Below are positions 14,519 through 23,727 of a stretch of DNA of 55,273 nucleotides, in pieces. Numbering within the stretch: position 1 is the stretch's first letter; each line of letters opens with the position of its first letter. The translations under genes and the position numbers were made by a program. The notes beneath the pieces are model-generated. The model made no database searches, had not been told where the DNA came from, and worked only from the letters and a program-made list of their open reading frames with translations. Source of the stretch: Tabrizicola sp. (GTDB lineage: Bacteria > Pseudomonadota > Alphaproteobacteria > Rhodobacterales > Rhodobacteraceae); assembly GCF_016792905.1 (NCBI RefSeq), contig NZ_JAEULP010000003.1, forward strand, positions 1-55,273, read 5' to 3'.

Positions 14519-14938
14519 TCACGGCGGCTCCAGCGGTTCGCCGTCGTTGCTTTTCGCATCAACATACGCGCCCCGGATGACCACCGCCCCCCGGATCCGG
14601 CTGGCCATGCCCTGGATGATCAGGTTCCGCACCGGCGGCAGCAGCATGAGCAAACCCAGTGCATCGGTAAGGAACCCCGGCAGGATCAGGAGTACCGCCG
14701 CCACCCCCGCAAGCGCCCGATGCGCCAGCGGCGACAGCGGATCGTGCAACCCCTCCTGGAAGCCCCGCCGCAGGGTTTCCCGCCCGCCAAGCGCCAAGCC
14801 CTGCAAGAGAAGCACGCCCAGCACCGCCGTCAGGATCACCCAGGCAAGCGTCAGCCACAGGCCAAGCTTCGCGCCAAGCGTAACGAACAGGGCGATCTCC
14901 ACCAGGGGCAGCGCCAGTACTCCCAGCAAGATCCACAT
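14519..14938 (-). CDS. fxsA: FxsA family membrane protein
   Basis: This 139-residue protein matches FxsA: an N-terminal helix with PLVEIALFVTLGAKLG (about 11-26), a second helix ending in GVLLLQG, then DPLSPLAHRALAGVAAVLLILPGFLTDALGLLMLLPPVR-type residues (about 66-104; key motif LPGFLTDxxGLLLLxPxxR). FxsA is an inner-membrane protein that in E. coli modulates exclusion of phage T7 by F plasmids; its cellular role is unclear. It is divergent from the Tim44-domain gene. Confidence 0.9.
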   Translation of the reverse strand: MWILLGVLALPLVEIALFVTLGAKLGLWLTLAWVILTAVLGVLLLQGLALGGRETLRRGFQEGLHDPLSPLAHRALAGVAAVLLILPGFLTDALGLLMLLPPVRNLIIQGMASRIRGAVVIRGAYVDAKSNDGEPLEPP

Positions 14939-14954
14939 TCCCGCACCCCGCGCC

Positions 14955-15002
14955 TTCGTTTCGGTCCCATGGTAGACTTCGCCGCTACCCCACCCTACAT
15001 AG
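14955..15002 (+). promoter_or_regulatory. Putative sigma-70 promoter for the Tim44/mltA/smr operon
   Basis: TAGACT (about 14973-14978), a 17-base spacer, and TACATA (about 14996-15001) give a housekeeping-type promoter about 50 bases before the ATG at 15053. The -35 match is modest. Confidence 0.4.
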
Positions 15003-15052
15003 GGGCAAGCGGTGCAGATTCAAACGGAACCAGTCGTGTCCAGAGGTCATCA

Positions 15053-15712
15053 ATGAACGGGTCCCTGATCCAGCTTCTCGTCCTTGCCGGGATCGCGATC
15101 TTCCTGATCCTCAAGCTGCGCTCGGTCCTCGGCACCCGCGACGGCTTCGAAAAGCCGCCGATCCCGCTGGAAGACGTCCGCCCCCGCGTCCGCCGCGACT
15201 TCGAGGTGATCGAGGGCGGCCCGGACCGCGACATCACCGACCATGTCGCCGAAGGCTCCGATGCCGCCCGCGCGCTGGCCCAGATGAAGAAGGCCGAGCC
15301 CGGCTTCTCGGTCGGCCCCTTCCTGCAGGGCGCCCGCGGCGCCTACGAGATGATCCTGATGGCCTTCGAAAAGGGCGAACTTGACCGCATCCGTCCCTTC
15401 CTCTCGGACGATGTCGAAGCCAGCTTCGCCGAGGCCATCGCCCAGCGCGAACGCGACGGGCTGTCGGTCGAAGCCAGCTTCCTTGGCATCAAGGAACTGG
15501 TGCTGCACGACGCCACCTTCACCCCCGAAAGCCGCTTCGGCGAGATCGCCGTCCGCTTCGTCGCCGACCAGACCTATGTCGTCCGGAACAAGGCGGGGGA
15601 AGTCGTCGAAGGCTCCCCGCGTGAGGTGAAGAAGACCCGCGACATCTGGACCTTCGCCCGCCAGATGGGGTCCGACGACCCGAACTGGCAGCTCGTCGCC
15701 ACCGGCGACTGA
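15053..15712 (+). CDS. Tim44/TimA-domain membrane-anchored protein
   Basis: This 219-residue protein has one N-terminal membrane helix (about 4-22), a Pro/Arg-rich linker, and a C-terminal Tim44-like domain (about 80-215; FLQGARGAYEMILMAFEKGELDRIRPFLSDDV and the terminal TRDIWTFARQMGSDDPNWQLVAT are highlights, each under 20 residues of conserved core). Bacterial TimA/Tim44-domain proteins are found in alphaproteobacteria beside secB, fxsA and mltA and are thought to assist inner-membrane protein handling. The stop lies 9 bases before mltA, so the two are probably co-transcribed. Confidence 0.88.
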   Translation: MNGSLIQLLVLAGIAIFLILKLRSVLGTRDGFEKPPIPLEDVRPRVRRDFEVIEGGPDRDITDHVAEGSDAARALAQMKKAEPGFSVGPFLQGARGAYEMILMAFEKGELDRIRPFLSDDVEASFAEAIAQRERDGLSVEASFLGIKELVLHDATFTPESRFGEIAVRFVADQTYVVRNKAGEVVEGSPREVKKTRDIWTFARQMGSDDPNWQLVATGD

Positions 15713-15721
15713 CCCTTTGGG

Positions 15722-16744
15722 ATGCGGCGCGCGCTCCCCCTCCTTGTCACGGCGGCGGTCCTGATGGCCGCCCCGCTCCCTGCCGAAGTCCTTGATTTCG
15801 AAGCCCTCGACGGCTGGCGCGACGACAACCACGTCGAGGCCCTGCAAAGTTTTCTCAACACCTGCGACCTGATCGACGCGCCCGACTGGCAGCCGATCTG
15901 CGCCATGGCCGCCGACGTCCCGAAAGACGACGCCTCGGCCCGCAGCTTTTTCGAGCTGTTCTTCAAGCCCGTCGTCGTGGGAAGTCCCCCCGCCCTCTTC
16001 ACCGGCTATTTCGAGCCCGAACTCGAAGGGTCCCCCACCCGCACCGGCCGCTTCCAATACCCGATCTACCGCCGCCCCCCCGAACTGCAGGACGGCGTCG
16101 CCTACCACACCCGCTCGGCGATCGAAGGCGGGGCCATCGCGGGCAGGGGCCTCGAACTCGCCTGGCTCGACGATCCCGTCGATGTCTATTTCCTGCAGGT
16201 GCAAGGCTCCGGCCGCATCCGCATGACCGACGGCACGGTGATCCGCGTCGGTTATGCCGGGAAGAACGGCCACAGCTACCGCTCCGTCGGGCAGGAGATG
16301 GTCCGCCGCGGCACCCACACGATGGACCAGGTCTCCGCCCCGGAAATCGCCAATTACGTGCGATCGAACCCCGCGTCGGGGCGTGAGCTTCTGGACACCA
16401 ACCCCTCCTACGTCTTCTTCCGCAAGATCGGCACGCTATCCCCCGAAGACGGCCCCATCGGCGCCATGGGCCGCTCGATCACCACGCTCCGCTCCATCGC
16501 CATCGACCCGAAATTCACCCCGCTCGGTGCCCCGGTCTGGATCGAAAAGGACGGCAGGCGCCCGATCCGCAGCCTGATGGTCGCGCAGGATACCGGCGGC
16601 GCGATCAAGGGGATGCAACGGGCGGACATCTTCTACGGCACCGGCGCAGGCGCGGGGGATGCCGCGGGCACTGTCAAGGACGGCGGCCGCATGGTCCTCC
16701 TCCTGCCCATCGACCGCGCCTTCGCCATGCTGGACGACGAATAG
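15722..16744 (+). CDS. mltA: Membrane-bound lytic murein transglycosylase A
   Basis: This 340-residue periplasmic enzyme cleaves the MurNAc-GlcNAc bond of peptidoglycan to give 1,6-anhydro products. A signal sequence (about 1-20) lacks a lipobox cysteine, so it may be soluble. The MltA domain shows GYFEPELEGS (about 99-108), DVYFLQVQGSG and VGYAGKNGHSYRS. The C-terminal 3D domain shows AIDPKFTPLGAPVWIE and AQDTGGAIKG...RADIFYGTG with the conserved aspartates. It sits between the Tim44-domain gene and smr, a gene order common in Rhodobacteraceae. Confidence 0.94.
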   Translation: MRRALPLLVTAAVLMAAPLPAEVLDFEALDGWRDDNHVEALQSFLNTCDLIDAPDWQPICAMAADVPKDDASARSFFELFFKPVVVGSPPALFTGYFEPELEGSPTRTGRFQYPIYRRPPELQDGVAYHTRSAIEGGAIAGRGLELAWLDDPVDVYFLQVQGSGRIRMTDGTVIRVGYAGKNGHSYRSVGQEMVRRGTHTMDQVSAPEIANYVRSNPASGRELLDTNPSYVFFRKIGTLSPEDGPIGAMGRSITTLRSIAIDPKFTPLGAPVWIEKDGRRPIRSLMVAQDTGGAIKGMQRADIFYGTGAGAGDAAGTVKDGGRMVLLLPIDRAFAMLDDE

Positions 16745-16749
16745 TCGCC

Positions 16750-17337
16750 ATGGCCCGCCGCCGCCATCTCTCGCCCGAGGAGGCGGACCTCTGGCGCACC
16801 GTCGCCCGCACCGCCCGGCCCCTGCACAGCCACCCGATCCACCTGCCCGACCCGCCAGCGGCGGCACCCGAGCCGCCGCCCCTTGCGCACGCCAAACCGC
16901 GCCTGTCACCCTTCCTTCTCGGCGAAAAGCATCGCAAACCGGAAAGGCATGACCTCGCCCCGACCCTGCCCGAGCTTCTCGGACAGGCCCCCCTGCGGAT
17001 GGACGCGGGCACCCACGCCCGCATGACCCGCGGCAAGCTCCAGCCCGAGGCGCGGATCGACCTGCACGGCATGACACTCGGCGAAGCCCACCCCGAACTC
17101 ATCCATTTCATCCTGAACGCCCATTCCGCCGGGTTGCGGCTGGTGCTGGTGATCACCGGCAAGGGCAAGCGCCGCGATGACAGCGGCCCGATCCCGCAGC
17201 GGATGGGCGCGCTCCGCCACCAGGTCCCGCACTGGCTGCACCTCTCGCCGCTTGGTCCGGCGGTGTTGCAGGTCAGCGAAGCCCATCTGAAACACGGCGG
17301 CGGCGGGGCGTACTACGTCTATCTGCGGCGTCGCTAG
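16750..17337 (+). CDS. Smr (MutS2 C-terminal-like) domain protein
   Basis: This 195-residue protein has a poorly conserved, Pro/His-rich N-terminus and a C-terminal Smr domain (about 100-195). The domain shows the LHG motif (IDLHGMTLGEAH, about 102-113), the GKG loop (VITGKGKR, about 136-143) and a HLKHGGGGAYYVYLRR end. Smr domains can nick DNA or RNA; the role here is unknown. It begins 5 bases after the mltA stop and is probably the last gene of that operon. Confidence 0.9.
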   Translation: MARRRHLSPEEADLWRTVARTARPLHSHPIHLPDPPAAAPEPPPLAHAKPRLSPFLLGEKHRKPERHDLAPTLPELLGQAPLRMDAGTHARMTRGKLQPEARIDLHGMTLGEAHPELIHFILNAHSAGLRLVLVITGKGKRRDDSGPIPQRMGALRHQVPHWLHLSPLGPAVLQVSEAHLKHGGGGAYYVYLRRR

Positions 17338-17340
17338 CGC

Positions 17341-18435
17341 CTACTGCGACCCCTCGCCGATTGCCCCCACCGGCTTCAGCACGATCTCGGTCGCGTTCCT
17401 GACCGTAAGAACCAGCCCCGGCAACAGCCCGACCCGCGCCCGGGCATCGGCCGTAAAGGCGTCGGCAATTCCCACCAACCCCCCGAACAGCTTCAGAAGC
17501 GCCGGGTTCTCGCCGATGTTCAGATGTCCCGTCCCCGTACTGTAGGCCGCCGTGTCCAGGTAGATCACGTTCAGGTCGGCGATCTTCTCCACGCTGTCGA
17601 TGTTGCCCAGCCGGTCCCCGGTTCCCGACAGCGTCGCCGAGATGTTCAGCACCCGGTCGCGCGAACTGCCGAAGATCACGAAGGGATCCGGCAGCTTGCC
17701 GATGTCCTTGGCCTGGGCCCGGAACACGTCCAGGTCCAGGTCCGGCGCGATCAGCACCACGCCCTTGATGTGGTCCAGCGCATGCGGCCCGTCTTTCAGC
17801 ACCATCTGCCGCAGGCCCTCCATCGTCAGGAACGCCCCCATCGAATGCGCGACGATGATGATGTCCCGCGCCCCGGCATCCTCGACCTCGTCCAGAAGCG
17901 ATACGAAGCCGGATCGCGCGAACAGCACCGAATCCCGGTCATAGACATAACCCAGCGCCGACCCGCGCGAGGGCCAGGCGTAATGCACCGCCACCCCCGG
18001 CACTTCCAGGTCATGGTGCATCTGCGCCACCCGGTAGACCCCCTCGGCCATCGTGTTGTTGAAGCCGTGGACATAGACCACCGCATCCCGCTGGCCCCGC
18101 AGCTTCATCGCCGCCCGCAGGGCCGCGCTGAATTCGTCTGCCGAGGCAAAGTCACGCTGGTCCAGCGTCAGGAAATCCCGCTTGCCATCCGGCTTCCGGG
18201 TCCTCGGCGGCCAGTTCACCTTGCCCGGCTCTCGATCCGGGGGAATCGCGATGTCATAGCGCAGGAAGGCCGGCTCTCCGGACCGGCCGAAGGCATAGAC
18301 CTCGCCGTCCTTCATCCGCGTCGTGCCGACGAAGATCGTCTCCGGCGTCCCCCCCGCCAACCCTGCCGGGGCCATGGTGAACTCTCCCCGCGCCGCACAG
18401 CCCGCCAGCACCAGAACGATCATCAGCTTGCGCAC
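17341..18435 (-). CDS. DUF900-type alpha/beta hydrolase, putative lipoprotein
   Basis: This 364-residue protein starts with a short lipoprotein signal (MRKLMIVLVLAGCA, lipobox Cys13). It then has an alpha/beta-hydrolase domain of the DUF900 kind: VYVHGFNNT near 126-134 as the oxyanion-side strand, the AWPSRGS stretch, and the nucleophile elbow VAHSMGAF (Ser near 200). Natural substrates for this family are not known. It is convergent with the smr gene with only 3 bases between the stops. Confidence 0.86.
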   Translation of the reverse strand: MRKLMIVLVLAGCAARGEFTMAPAGLAGGTPETIFVGTTRMKDGEVYAFGRSGEPAFLRYDIAIPPDREPGKVNWPPRTRKPDGKRDFLTLDQRDFASADEFSAALRAAMKLRGQRDAVVYVHGFNNTMAEGVYRVAQMHHDLEVPGVAVHYAWPSRGSALGYVYDRDSVLFARSGFVSLLDEVEDAGARDIIIVAHSMGAFLTMEGLRQMVLKDGPHALDHIKGVVLIAPDLDLDVFRAQAKDIGKLPDPFVIFGSSRDRVLNISATLSGTGDRLGNIDSVEKIADLNVIYLDTAAYSTGTGHLNIGENPALLKLFGGLVGIADAFTADARARVGLLPGLVLTVRNATEIVLKPVGAIGEGSQ

Positions 18436-18554
18436 GCGCCTCTCCCCTTTGGCCCGACCCTCACCTGCCCGCCCGGCAGCGTCAACCCGACCTGCGCGGT
18501 GGACAGCGAACCCCCGCCGCAGCTACCCTTTGCCGGTCACGGAAGGAGCCCCCG

Positions 18555-19298
18555 ATGAAACTCACCGGCCAGACCGCCCTTGTCACCGGCGGCAACCGCG
18601 GCATTGGCCTCGCCACCGTCCGCGCGCTTGCCGAAGCCGGGGCCGATGTGCATTTCACCGCACGCAGCGCCGCCAACATCGCCGCCGCCCAGCGCGAGCT
18701 CGGAGAGATCCGCGCAACCGGCCACCACGCCAACATGACCGACCGCATCGCCATGGCCACGGTCCTTGAGCAAGGCTTCGATATCCTGGTGAACAACGCC
18801 GCCGTCATCGCGCCGATCGGCCGCATCCTCGATGTCTCAACCGAAGACTGGGCGACGAACATCGACATCAACCTTGCCTCCGTATTCCATGCCATCCAAC
18901 TCGCACTCCGCCAGATGGTTGCGAAGGGCGGCGGCACCATCGTCAACATTTCCTCCGGCGCAGCACATCGGCCACAGGAAGGCTGGTCCGCCTATTGCGC
19001 GGGCAAGGCCGGGCTCGCCATGCTGACCCGCTCGGTCCACCTGGAGTACGGCGCACAGGGCATCCGCATTTTCGGCTTCGCCCCCGGCGTCGTCGACACC
19101 GACATGCAGGGCGCCATCCGCGCTTCCGGCATCAATCCGGTCTCGAAGATCCCGCGCGGCGATCTGGCCCCGGCCCACGAACCTGCCCGCGCCATTGCCT
19201 GGCTCTGCACCCCTGCCGCCGACGCTCTGGCCGGACAGGAACTTGACGTCCGCAACCCCGAGCTGCGGGCGATGGCCGGTCTGCCAGCGCTGGGCTGA
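18555..19298 (+). CDS. SDR family NAD(P)-dependent oxidoreductase
   Basis: This 247-residue classical short-chain dehydrogenase has the cofactor motif TGGNRGIG (about 11-18), NNAA (about 83-86), the catalytic Ser in INISSGAA-like sequence near 136-140, and YCAGK (Tyr/Lys near 151-155), all intact. The C-terminal Pro-Gly motif (FAPGVVDTDM) is also present. The substrate cannot be told from sequence. AAGGAG precedes the ATG. It is divergent from the DUF900 gene, and two palindromes lie just after its stop. Confidence 0.88.
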   Translation: MKLTGQTALVTGGNRGIGLATVRALAEAGADVHFTARSAANIAAAQRELGEIRATGHHANMTDRIAMATVLEQGFDILVNNAAVIAPIGRILDVSTEDWATNIDINLASVFHAIQLALRQMVAKGGGTIVNISSGAAHRPQEGWSAYCAGKAGLAMLTRSVHLEYGAQGIRIFGFAPGVVDTDMQGAIRASGINPVSKIPRGDLAPAHEPARAIAWLCTPAADALAGQELDVRNPELRAMAGLPALG

Positions 19299-19299
19299 C

Positions 19300-19326
19300 T
19301 GTAGCTACAACCTGTAGTTACATGTA
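19300..19326. promoter_or_regulatory. Tandem TGTAGYTACA palindromes, probable operator
   Basis: TGTAGCTACA (19300-19309) and TGTAGTTACA (19313-19322) are two near-identical 10-bp palindromes whose starts are 13 bp apart, continuing into TACATGTA (19319-19326). They begin 2 bases after the SDR stop and about 95 bases before the peptidase gene. Such spacing suggests a dimeric regulator bound twice along one face of DNA; the protein is unknown. Confidence 0.45.
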
Positions 19327-19415
19327 TCGACAAGGTTTCGCGCCGCGCATTCCCCCTTGGCCAAAGCGCCCCACCGCCGTAGCCTTCGCCTGCGATCCGC
19401 ACCCGAAAGGCTCCC

Positions 19416-21323
19416 ATGCGTCACGCCCTCCTTGCCTTCGGGCTGCTCGCCACGTCCGCGTTTGCAGAGACGTCGCTGCAAGACGCTGCCTCCGGGCTCG
19501 ACCTCTTCCCCTGCGAGCTGAGCCAGCTTTCCTGCACCACCCTGACCGTGCCGCTTGACCACCGCGCAAACGATCCGTCGCAGACCCTCGACATCACTTT
19601 TGCGCTCTCCTTCGCCTCGAACGAAAGCCGGGGAATCCTGTTCTATTTCGTCGGTGGACCCGGCGGCTCCGGTCTCGCCTCGGCCGACAGCTACCTGTCC
19701 TCCTTCGATCCATCCTTGACCGAAAACATGGACATCGTCTTCGTCGACCAGCGCGGCACCGGCCCGGTCCACGGCCTGTCCTGCCCATTGGCCCAGGCGC
19801 GCTTCGACATTGCCCCCGCGCCGCTCACCGACCCAGACGCCATACTCTCCAGCGCAAGAACCTATGTCCAGGACTGCACGGCCGAGTTGGGTGCCGACTC
19901 CCTGCTTCCCGTGGTCAACACCGAACAGGCGATCCGCGACTCGGAACTCTTCCGCGAAAGGATTGGCGCCCCGAAGGTCTGGCTCTACGGGGAAAGCTAC
20001 GGCACACAGCTGGTGCAAGCCTATGCCACGCAGTTCCCGCAGGCCGTGAAGGGTGTCATCCTGGACGGCGTGGTCGACCTGACCCTGCCGGCCGAGGGCT
20101 TCTATCGGCGCTACACTCTGGCCTCCGAAAAGCTTCTGGCCGAAACCTTTGACCTCTGCGTCGGCATTCCCGCTTGCAAGGCCGACATCCCGCAGGGCGC
20201 AGCCGCAGTCTATGACGATCTTGCTGCCCGACTTGCCGCCGCTCCCGTCGCCGTCGAATACACGCTGGCCGACGGCAGGCAGGTCACACGTCATCTGACC
20301 ACGGGGCTTCTTGAAGCCAACGCCTTCTACGCGCTCTATTCTCCCGATGGCCGGTCCGAGTTCCTGCGCACCCTTGCCGCCGCCGGTAGGGGCAACCTGG
20401 TGCCGATGCTCCAGCTTGGCTATTCCAACATGTACATCGACCCCGAAACCGAAATCGGAATCCAGGACCCGGGCTGGTTCGGCGCCGCCTACTATGCGAT
20501 CACCTGCTCCGACTATGGCAGCGGCCCCGGCACGGCGGACGAGAATGCCACCCGCATCCTGGAAGAGGCCCGGGCGCTCGCCCCGGAGGCTCCCCGCCTC
20601 CTCCCGTCTTATTATCTCGAACGCGTCGCCTGCGCCTACTGGCCGCACCAGGGTCCGGCAACCCGGCCAGAACCCTTTGCCGGGGGCGACTATCCGACCC
20701 TGATCCTGAACGGCGACCATGACCCGATCACCCCGATCTCAATGGCCTATTCCGTGCTCGACAACGCCAAGAACGCCTACGGGGTTTTCATGCAGGGCGG
20801 GCCGCATGTGATCTGGGGCCGGGGGCTCGCCTGCCCCGATACCATTGTCCAGGCGCTTCTCTACGACGGCACGCTGCCTGCCGCCCGCGAACAGCTTTGC
20901 GAACAGTCTCCGGTCGGCGACTATACCCCCCTCACATTGGTCTCCGCCGCGCAGCAAGCGGACGCCTTCGCCGTCGCCCGCGCCATCGAGAGCGAACTCC
21001 TGAACTACGTCCCCCTCGCCGCCTGGGACGGCGAAAGCTCCACCTCCTTCGGCTGCCCGCTGGGCGGCATGCTTTTTGCGGCGCCGGCCGACCGGGGCAG
21101 CGAATTCACATTCACCGACTGCCGCTTTTGGCCCGGCCTCGGCTTCAGCGGCTCGGCAAGCGAAATCTCGACCGAAGCCCCGGATGACGGCATCACCATG
21201 CATCTTGTCCTCTCCGGCGCCCAGCAGGGCGACCTGACCTATCTCCATCGCACCACCGATGAGGCCTACAGCCTGACCGGCCTCTGGAACGGCAAGCCCG
21301 CCACCCTTCCGCGCCAGCCCTGA
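19416..21323 (+). CDS. Secreted S33-type alpha/beta hydrolase (tripeptidyl aminopeptidase-like)
   Basis: This 635-residue protein has a signal peptide (about 1-18). It shows the S33/TAP pattern: the oxyanion strand YFVGGPGGSG (about 70-79), VDQRGTGPV, the nucleophile elbow GESYGT (Ser194), the acid in LNGDHDPIT (about 432-440) and a terminal GGPHVIWG with the histidine. Relatives release short peptides from N-termini in the periplasm or outside the cell, although substrates vary. A C-terminal extra ~150 residues after the hydrolase core is not assigned. It is preceded by the palindromic operator candidate and followed closely by the DUF3137-like gene. Confidence 0.86.
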   Translation: MRHALLAFGLLATSAFAETSLQDAASGLDLFPCELSQLSCTTLTVPLDHRANDPSQTLDITFALSFASNESRGILFYFVGGPGGSGLASADSYLSSFDPSLTENMDIVFVDQRGTGPVHGLSCPLAQARFDIAPAPLTDPDAILSSARTYVQDCTAELGADSLLPVVNTEQAIRDSELFRERIGAPKVWLYGESYGTQLVQAYATQFPQAVKGVILDGVVDLTLPAEGFYRRYTLASEKLLAETFDLCVGIPACKADIPQGAAAVYDDLAARLAAAPVAVEYTLADGRQVTRHLTTGLLEANAFYALYSPDGRSEFLRTLAAAGRGNLVPMLQLGYSNMYIDPETEIGIQDPGWFGAAYYAITCSDYGSGPGTADENATRILEEARALAPEAPRLLPSYYLERVACAYWPHQGPATRPEPFAGGDYPTLILNGDHDPITPISMAYSVLDNAKNAYGVFMQGGPHVIWGRGLACPDTIVQALLYDGTLPAAREQLCEQSPVGDYTPLTLVSAAQQADAFAVARAIESELLNYVPLAAWDGESSTSFGCPLGGMLFAAPADRGSEFTFTDCRFWPGLGFSGSASEISTEAPDDGITMHLVLSGAQQGDLTYLHRTTDEAYSLTGLWNGKPATLPRQP

Positions 21324-21340
21324 CCGACAGGAGTCCTGCC

Positions 21341-22273
21341 GTGACCGAACCCGCCCCGATCCCCGACGCGACGACCGAGGTCGCCCTGGCCGTCCGCGCG
21401 CTGATGCCCGGACTCCGGCGCCGGGCGCTTCTGGCCACCACCATCATCACTCTCGCCGTCACCGGCGCCGCCGTGGCGGCCGTGCTGTTTCTGAACTCGG
21501 GAATGGACAGCGATGACCGCTGGAAAATGGCCTTCTTTGCAGGTCTTGCCGCGTTCTTCGTGGTCGGCTGGACCTACAGATCGACGGTGCGCAATCAGGA
21601 AGCGCAGGTCATGCCGGTTCTCGCCCGCTCCATCGGCCTCGCGTATTCCAAGGATGCCGCCTCATTCGTCAAGGCCCTGCCGAAACGGCTCCTGCCCACA
21701 CGCGGCATCCGTGGCGGCGAAGACCATGTGCACGGCTCGCTTGGCGCCCATGCCATCCAGATGGCCGAAGTCAACGTGGAAACCGGCGGCAAGAACTCCC
21801 GCACGCTGTTCAAGGGTCTTGTCGCCCAGTTCCCGAACCGTGCGGAAATGCCCGCCTTCTTCATCGCGCTGGAAGACAAGACCCGGCCCGGCATCTTCTT
21901 TGGTGGCGAGCTTTCCACCGAAGGGCTCCACCACCTCCGCACCGTGACCGGCAATGGCGGGCGCAGCTATGGCATCTGGACCTCGTGGAGCGAGACGGCC
22001 GAGCCTCCGGCCCTCTCCGCCGTGATCGACATCCTGACCCGGATCGAGAACCACGTCGGCTCCGGCGCCGAGCTTTACGCCGCCACCTCGAACGGGGTCG
22101 AGATGCATGTAGCACTCAGCCACAAGCGCAACCTCTTCCACCTTGGCGGGCTGTTCCCGGACGAGGCCCAGCTGTTCCGCGACGTGCGCGCCGCGATGCA
22201 GGACCTGACCGTGCCGCTTACCCTGGCCAAGGCCCTGATCGGTGCTGAGGAAACCGTCGCCGCCAAAAGTTGA
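21341..22273 (+). CDS. DUF3137-like membrane protein
   Basis: This 310-residue protein starts with GTG after an AGGAG site. Two hydrophobic helices (about 28-50 and 62-77) are followed by a soluble domain with HGSLGAHAIQMAEVNVE and a FKGLVAQFPN stretch (about 128-165), the pattern I associate with DUF3137. Function is unknown. It follows the peptidase by 17 bases and may be co-transcribed. Its stop codon lies inside the repeat that also carries the argG terminator on the other strand. Confidence 0.7.
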   Translation: MTEPAPIPDATTEVALAVRALMPGLRRRALLATTIITLAVTGAAVAAVLFLNSGMDSDDRWKMAFFAGLAAFFVVGWTYRSTVRNQEAQVMPVLARSIGLAYSKDAASFVKALPKRLLPTRGIRGGEDHVHGSLGAHAIQMAEVNVETGGKNSRTLFKGLVAQFPNRAEMPAFFIALEDKTRPGIFFGGELSTEGLHHLRTVTGNGGRSYGIWTSWSETAEPPALSAVIDILTRIENHVGSGAELYAATSNGVEMHVALSHKRNLFHLGGLFPDEAQLFRDVRAAMQDLTVPLTLAKALIGAEETVAAKS

Positions 22274-22341
22274 CAAAAGCTAAACGTCCGCGACCAACCC
22301 ATTGATATCGTTGGGTCGAAAAATCTGTCCACCGTGGACAG
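22271..22341 (-). repeat. Copy A of a 55-bp dispersed repeat carrying the argG terminator
   Basis: Read on the minus strand after the argG stop, the hairpin CTGTCCA-CGG-TGGACAG (22341-22325) is followed by ATTTTT, an intrinsic terminator, and then by about 30 further bases. Positions 22286-22340 align without gaps to 40408-40462 after hemH. Blocks of 20 and 24 identical bases flank an 11-base stretch with 6 mismatches. Conservation beyond the T-tract shows this is a repeat, not just two similar terminators. Confidence 0.85.
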
Positions 22342-22342
22342 C

Positions 22343-23569
22343 CTACTTCGCCACCCGCGCATTCCGGCTCGCGATCAGCCGAAGCCGCAGCGCGTTCAGC
22401 CGGATGAAGCCCTCTGCATCCTTCTGGTCGTAGGCCCCGGCATCCTCCTCGAAGGTGACGTGCTTCTCGGAGTAGAGGCTCTCCTCCGACCACCGTGCCA
22501 CCGTCGCCGCCCGCCCCTTGTAGAGCTTGACCCGCACCGTCCCCGACACATGCTCCTGCGTCTTGTCGATCAGCGCCTGCAACGCCTCCCGCTCGGGTGA
22601 GAACCAGAACCCGTTGTAGATCAGCTCGGCATAGCGCGGCATGATGCTGTCCTTCAGATGCCCCGCCCCCGCATCCAGCGTGATCTGCTCGATCCCCCGG
22701 TGCGCTTCCAAAAGGATCGTCCCGCCGGGCGTCTCGTAGACCCCCCGCGACTTCATCCCGACAAAGCGGTTCTCCACCAGGTCCAGCACGCCCACGCCAT
22801 GCTTGCCGCCCAGCTCGTTCAGCCGCGTCAGGATCGTCGCCGGGCTCATCCGCTCGCCGTTGATCGCCACCGCATCGCCCTTCTCGAAGATGATCTCCAC
22901 CATCTCGGCCTGATCCGGGGCTTCCTCCACCGGCACCACCCGCTGGAGGACGTAGTTCGGGAATTCCTCGGCCGGGTTCTCCAGCACGCGACCCTCCGAC
23001 GAGGTATGCAAGAGGTTCGCATCGACCGAGAACGGCGCCTCGCCCCGCTTGTCCTTGGCGATCGGGATCTGGTTCGCCTCGGCAAACTCCAGAAGCTTGG
23101 TGCGCGAGGTCAGGTCCCACAGCCGCCACGGCGCGATGACCTTGATCGCCGGGTCCAGCGCCGCCGCCGACAACTCGAACCTCACCTGGTCATTCCCTTT
23201 GCCCGTCGCCCCATGCGCCACCGCATCGGCCCCGGTCTTGTGCGCGATCCGCACCAGATGCTGCGAAATCAGCGGCCGGGCGATCGAGGTCCCCAGCAGG
23301 TAAAGCCCCTCGTACAGCGCATTCGCCCGGAACATCGGGAACACGAAGTCGCGCACGAATTCCTCGCGCACGTCGACGATGTGGATGTTCTCGGGCTTGA
23401 TCCCCATCAGCAGTGCCTTCTGCCGCGCCGGTTCCAGCTCCTCGCCCTGGCCGAGGTCGGCGGTGAAGGTCACCACTTCGCAGCCGTATTCCGTCTGCAA
23501 CCATTTCAGGATGATCGAGGTATCCAGCCCGCCGGAATAGGCAAGGACGACTTTCTTGGGCTTCAGCAT
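22343..23569 (-). CDS. argG: Argininosuccinate synthase
   Basis: This 408-residue enzyme joins citrulline and aspartate with ATP in arginine synthesis. The N-terminus carries the ATP-pyrophosphatase P-loop ([12 protein letters not shown], about 7-18), and downstream are the family stretches [21 protein letters not shown] and [17 protein letters not shown] 23569 (MLKPKKV) is the family start with a GGGAGC site upstream; the frame to 23704 is spurious extension. A terminator in the shared repeat follows the stop. Confidence 0.97.
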   Translation of the reverse strand: MLKPKKVVLAYSGGLDTSIILKWLQTEYGCEVVTFTADLGQGEELEPARQKALLMGIKPENIHIVDVREEFVRDFVFPMFRANALYEGLYLLGTSIARPLISQHLVRIAHKTGADAVAHGATGKGNDQVRFELSAAALDPAIKVIAPWRLWDLTSRTKLLEFAEANQIPIAKDKRGEAPFSVDANLLHTSSEGRVLENPAEEFPNYVLQRVVPVEEAPDQAEMVEIIFEKGDAVAINGERMSPATILTRLNELGGKHGVGVLDLVENRFVGMKSRGVYETPGGTILLEAHRGIEQITLDAGAGHLKDSIMPRYAELIYNGFWFSPEREALQALIDKTQEHVSGTVRVKLYKGRAATVARWSEESLYSEKHVTFEEDAGAYDQKDAEGFIRLNALRLRLIASRNARVAK

Positions 23570-23727
23570 CGGGACGGCTCCCCCATGAGTTCTGGCGCGG
23601 TTTTGCTGGCGATTAAAGCCAAACCGCCGCCTTAGCAAGGTCGCCACCGCCGCAGATATGGCACAGCCCGCCGCAGGGGCGGGCCGTGTCTGGCCGGTCA
23701 TCACTTGGCAGCCTTAAACGGGCGCGG

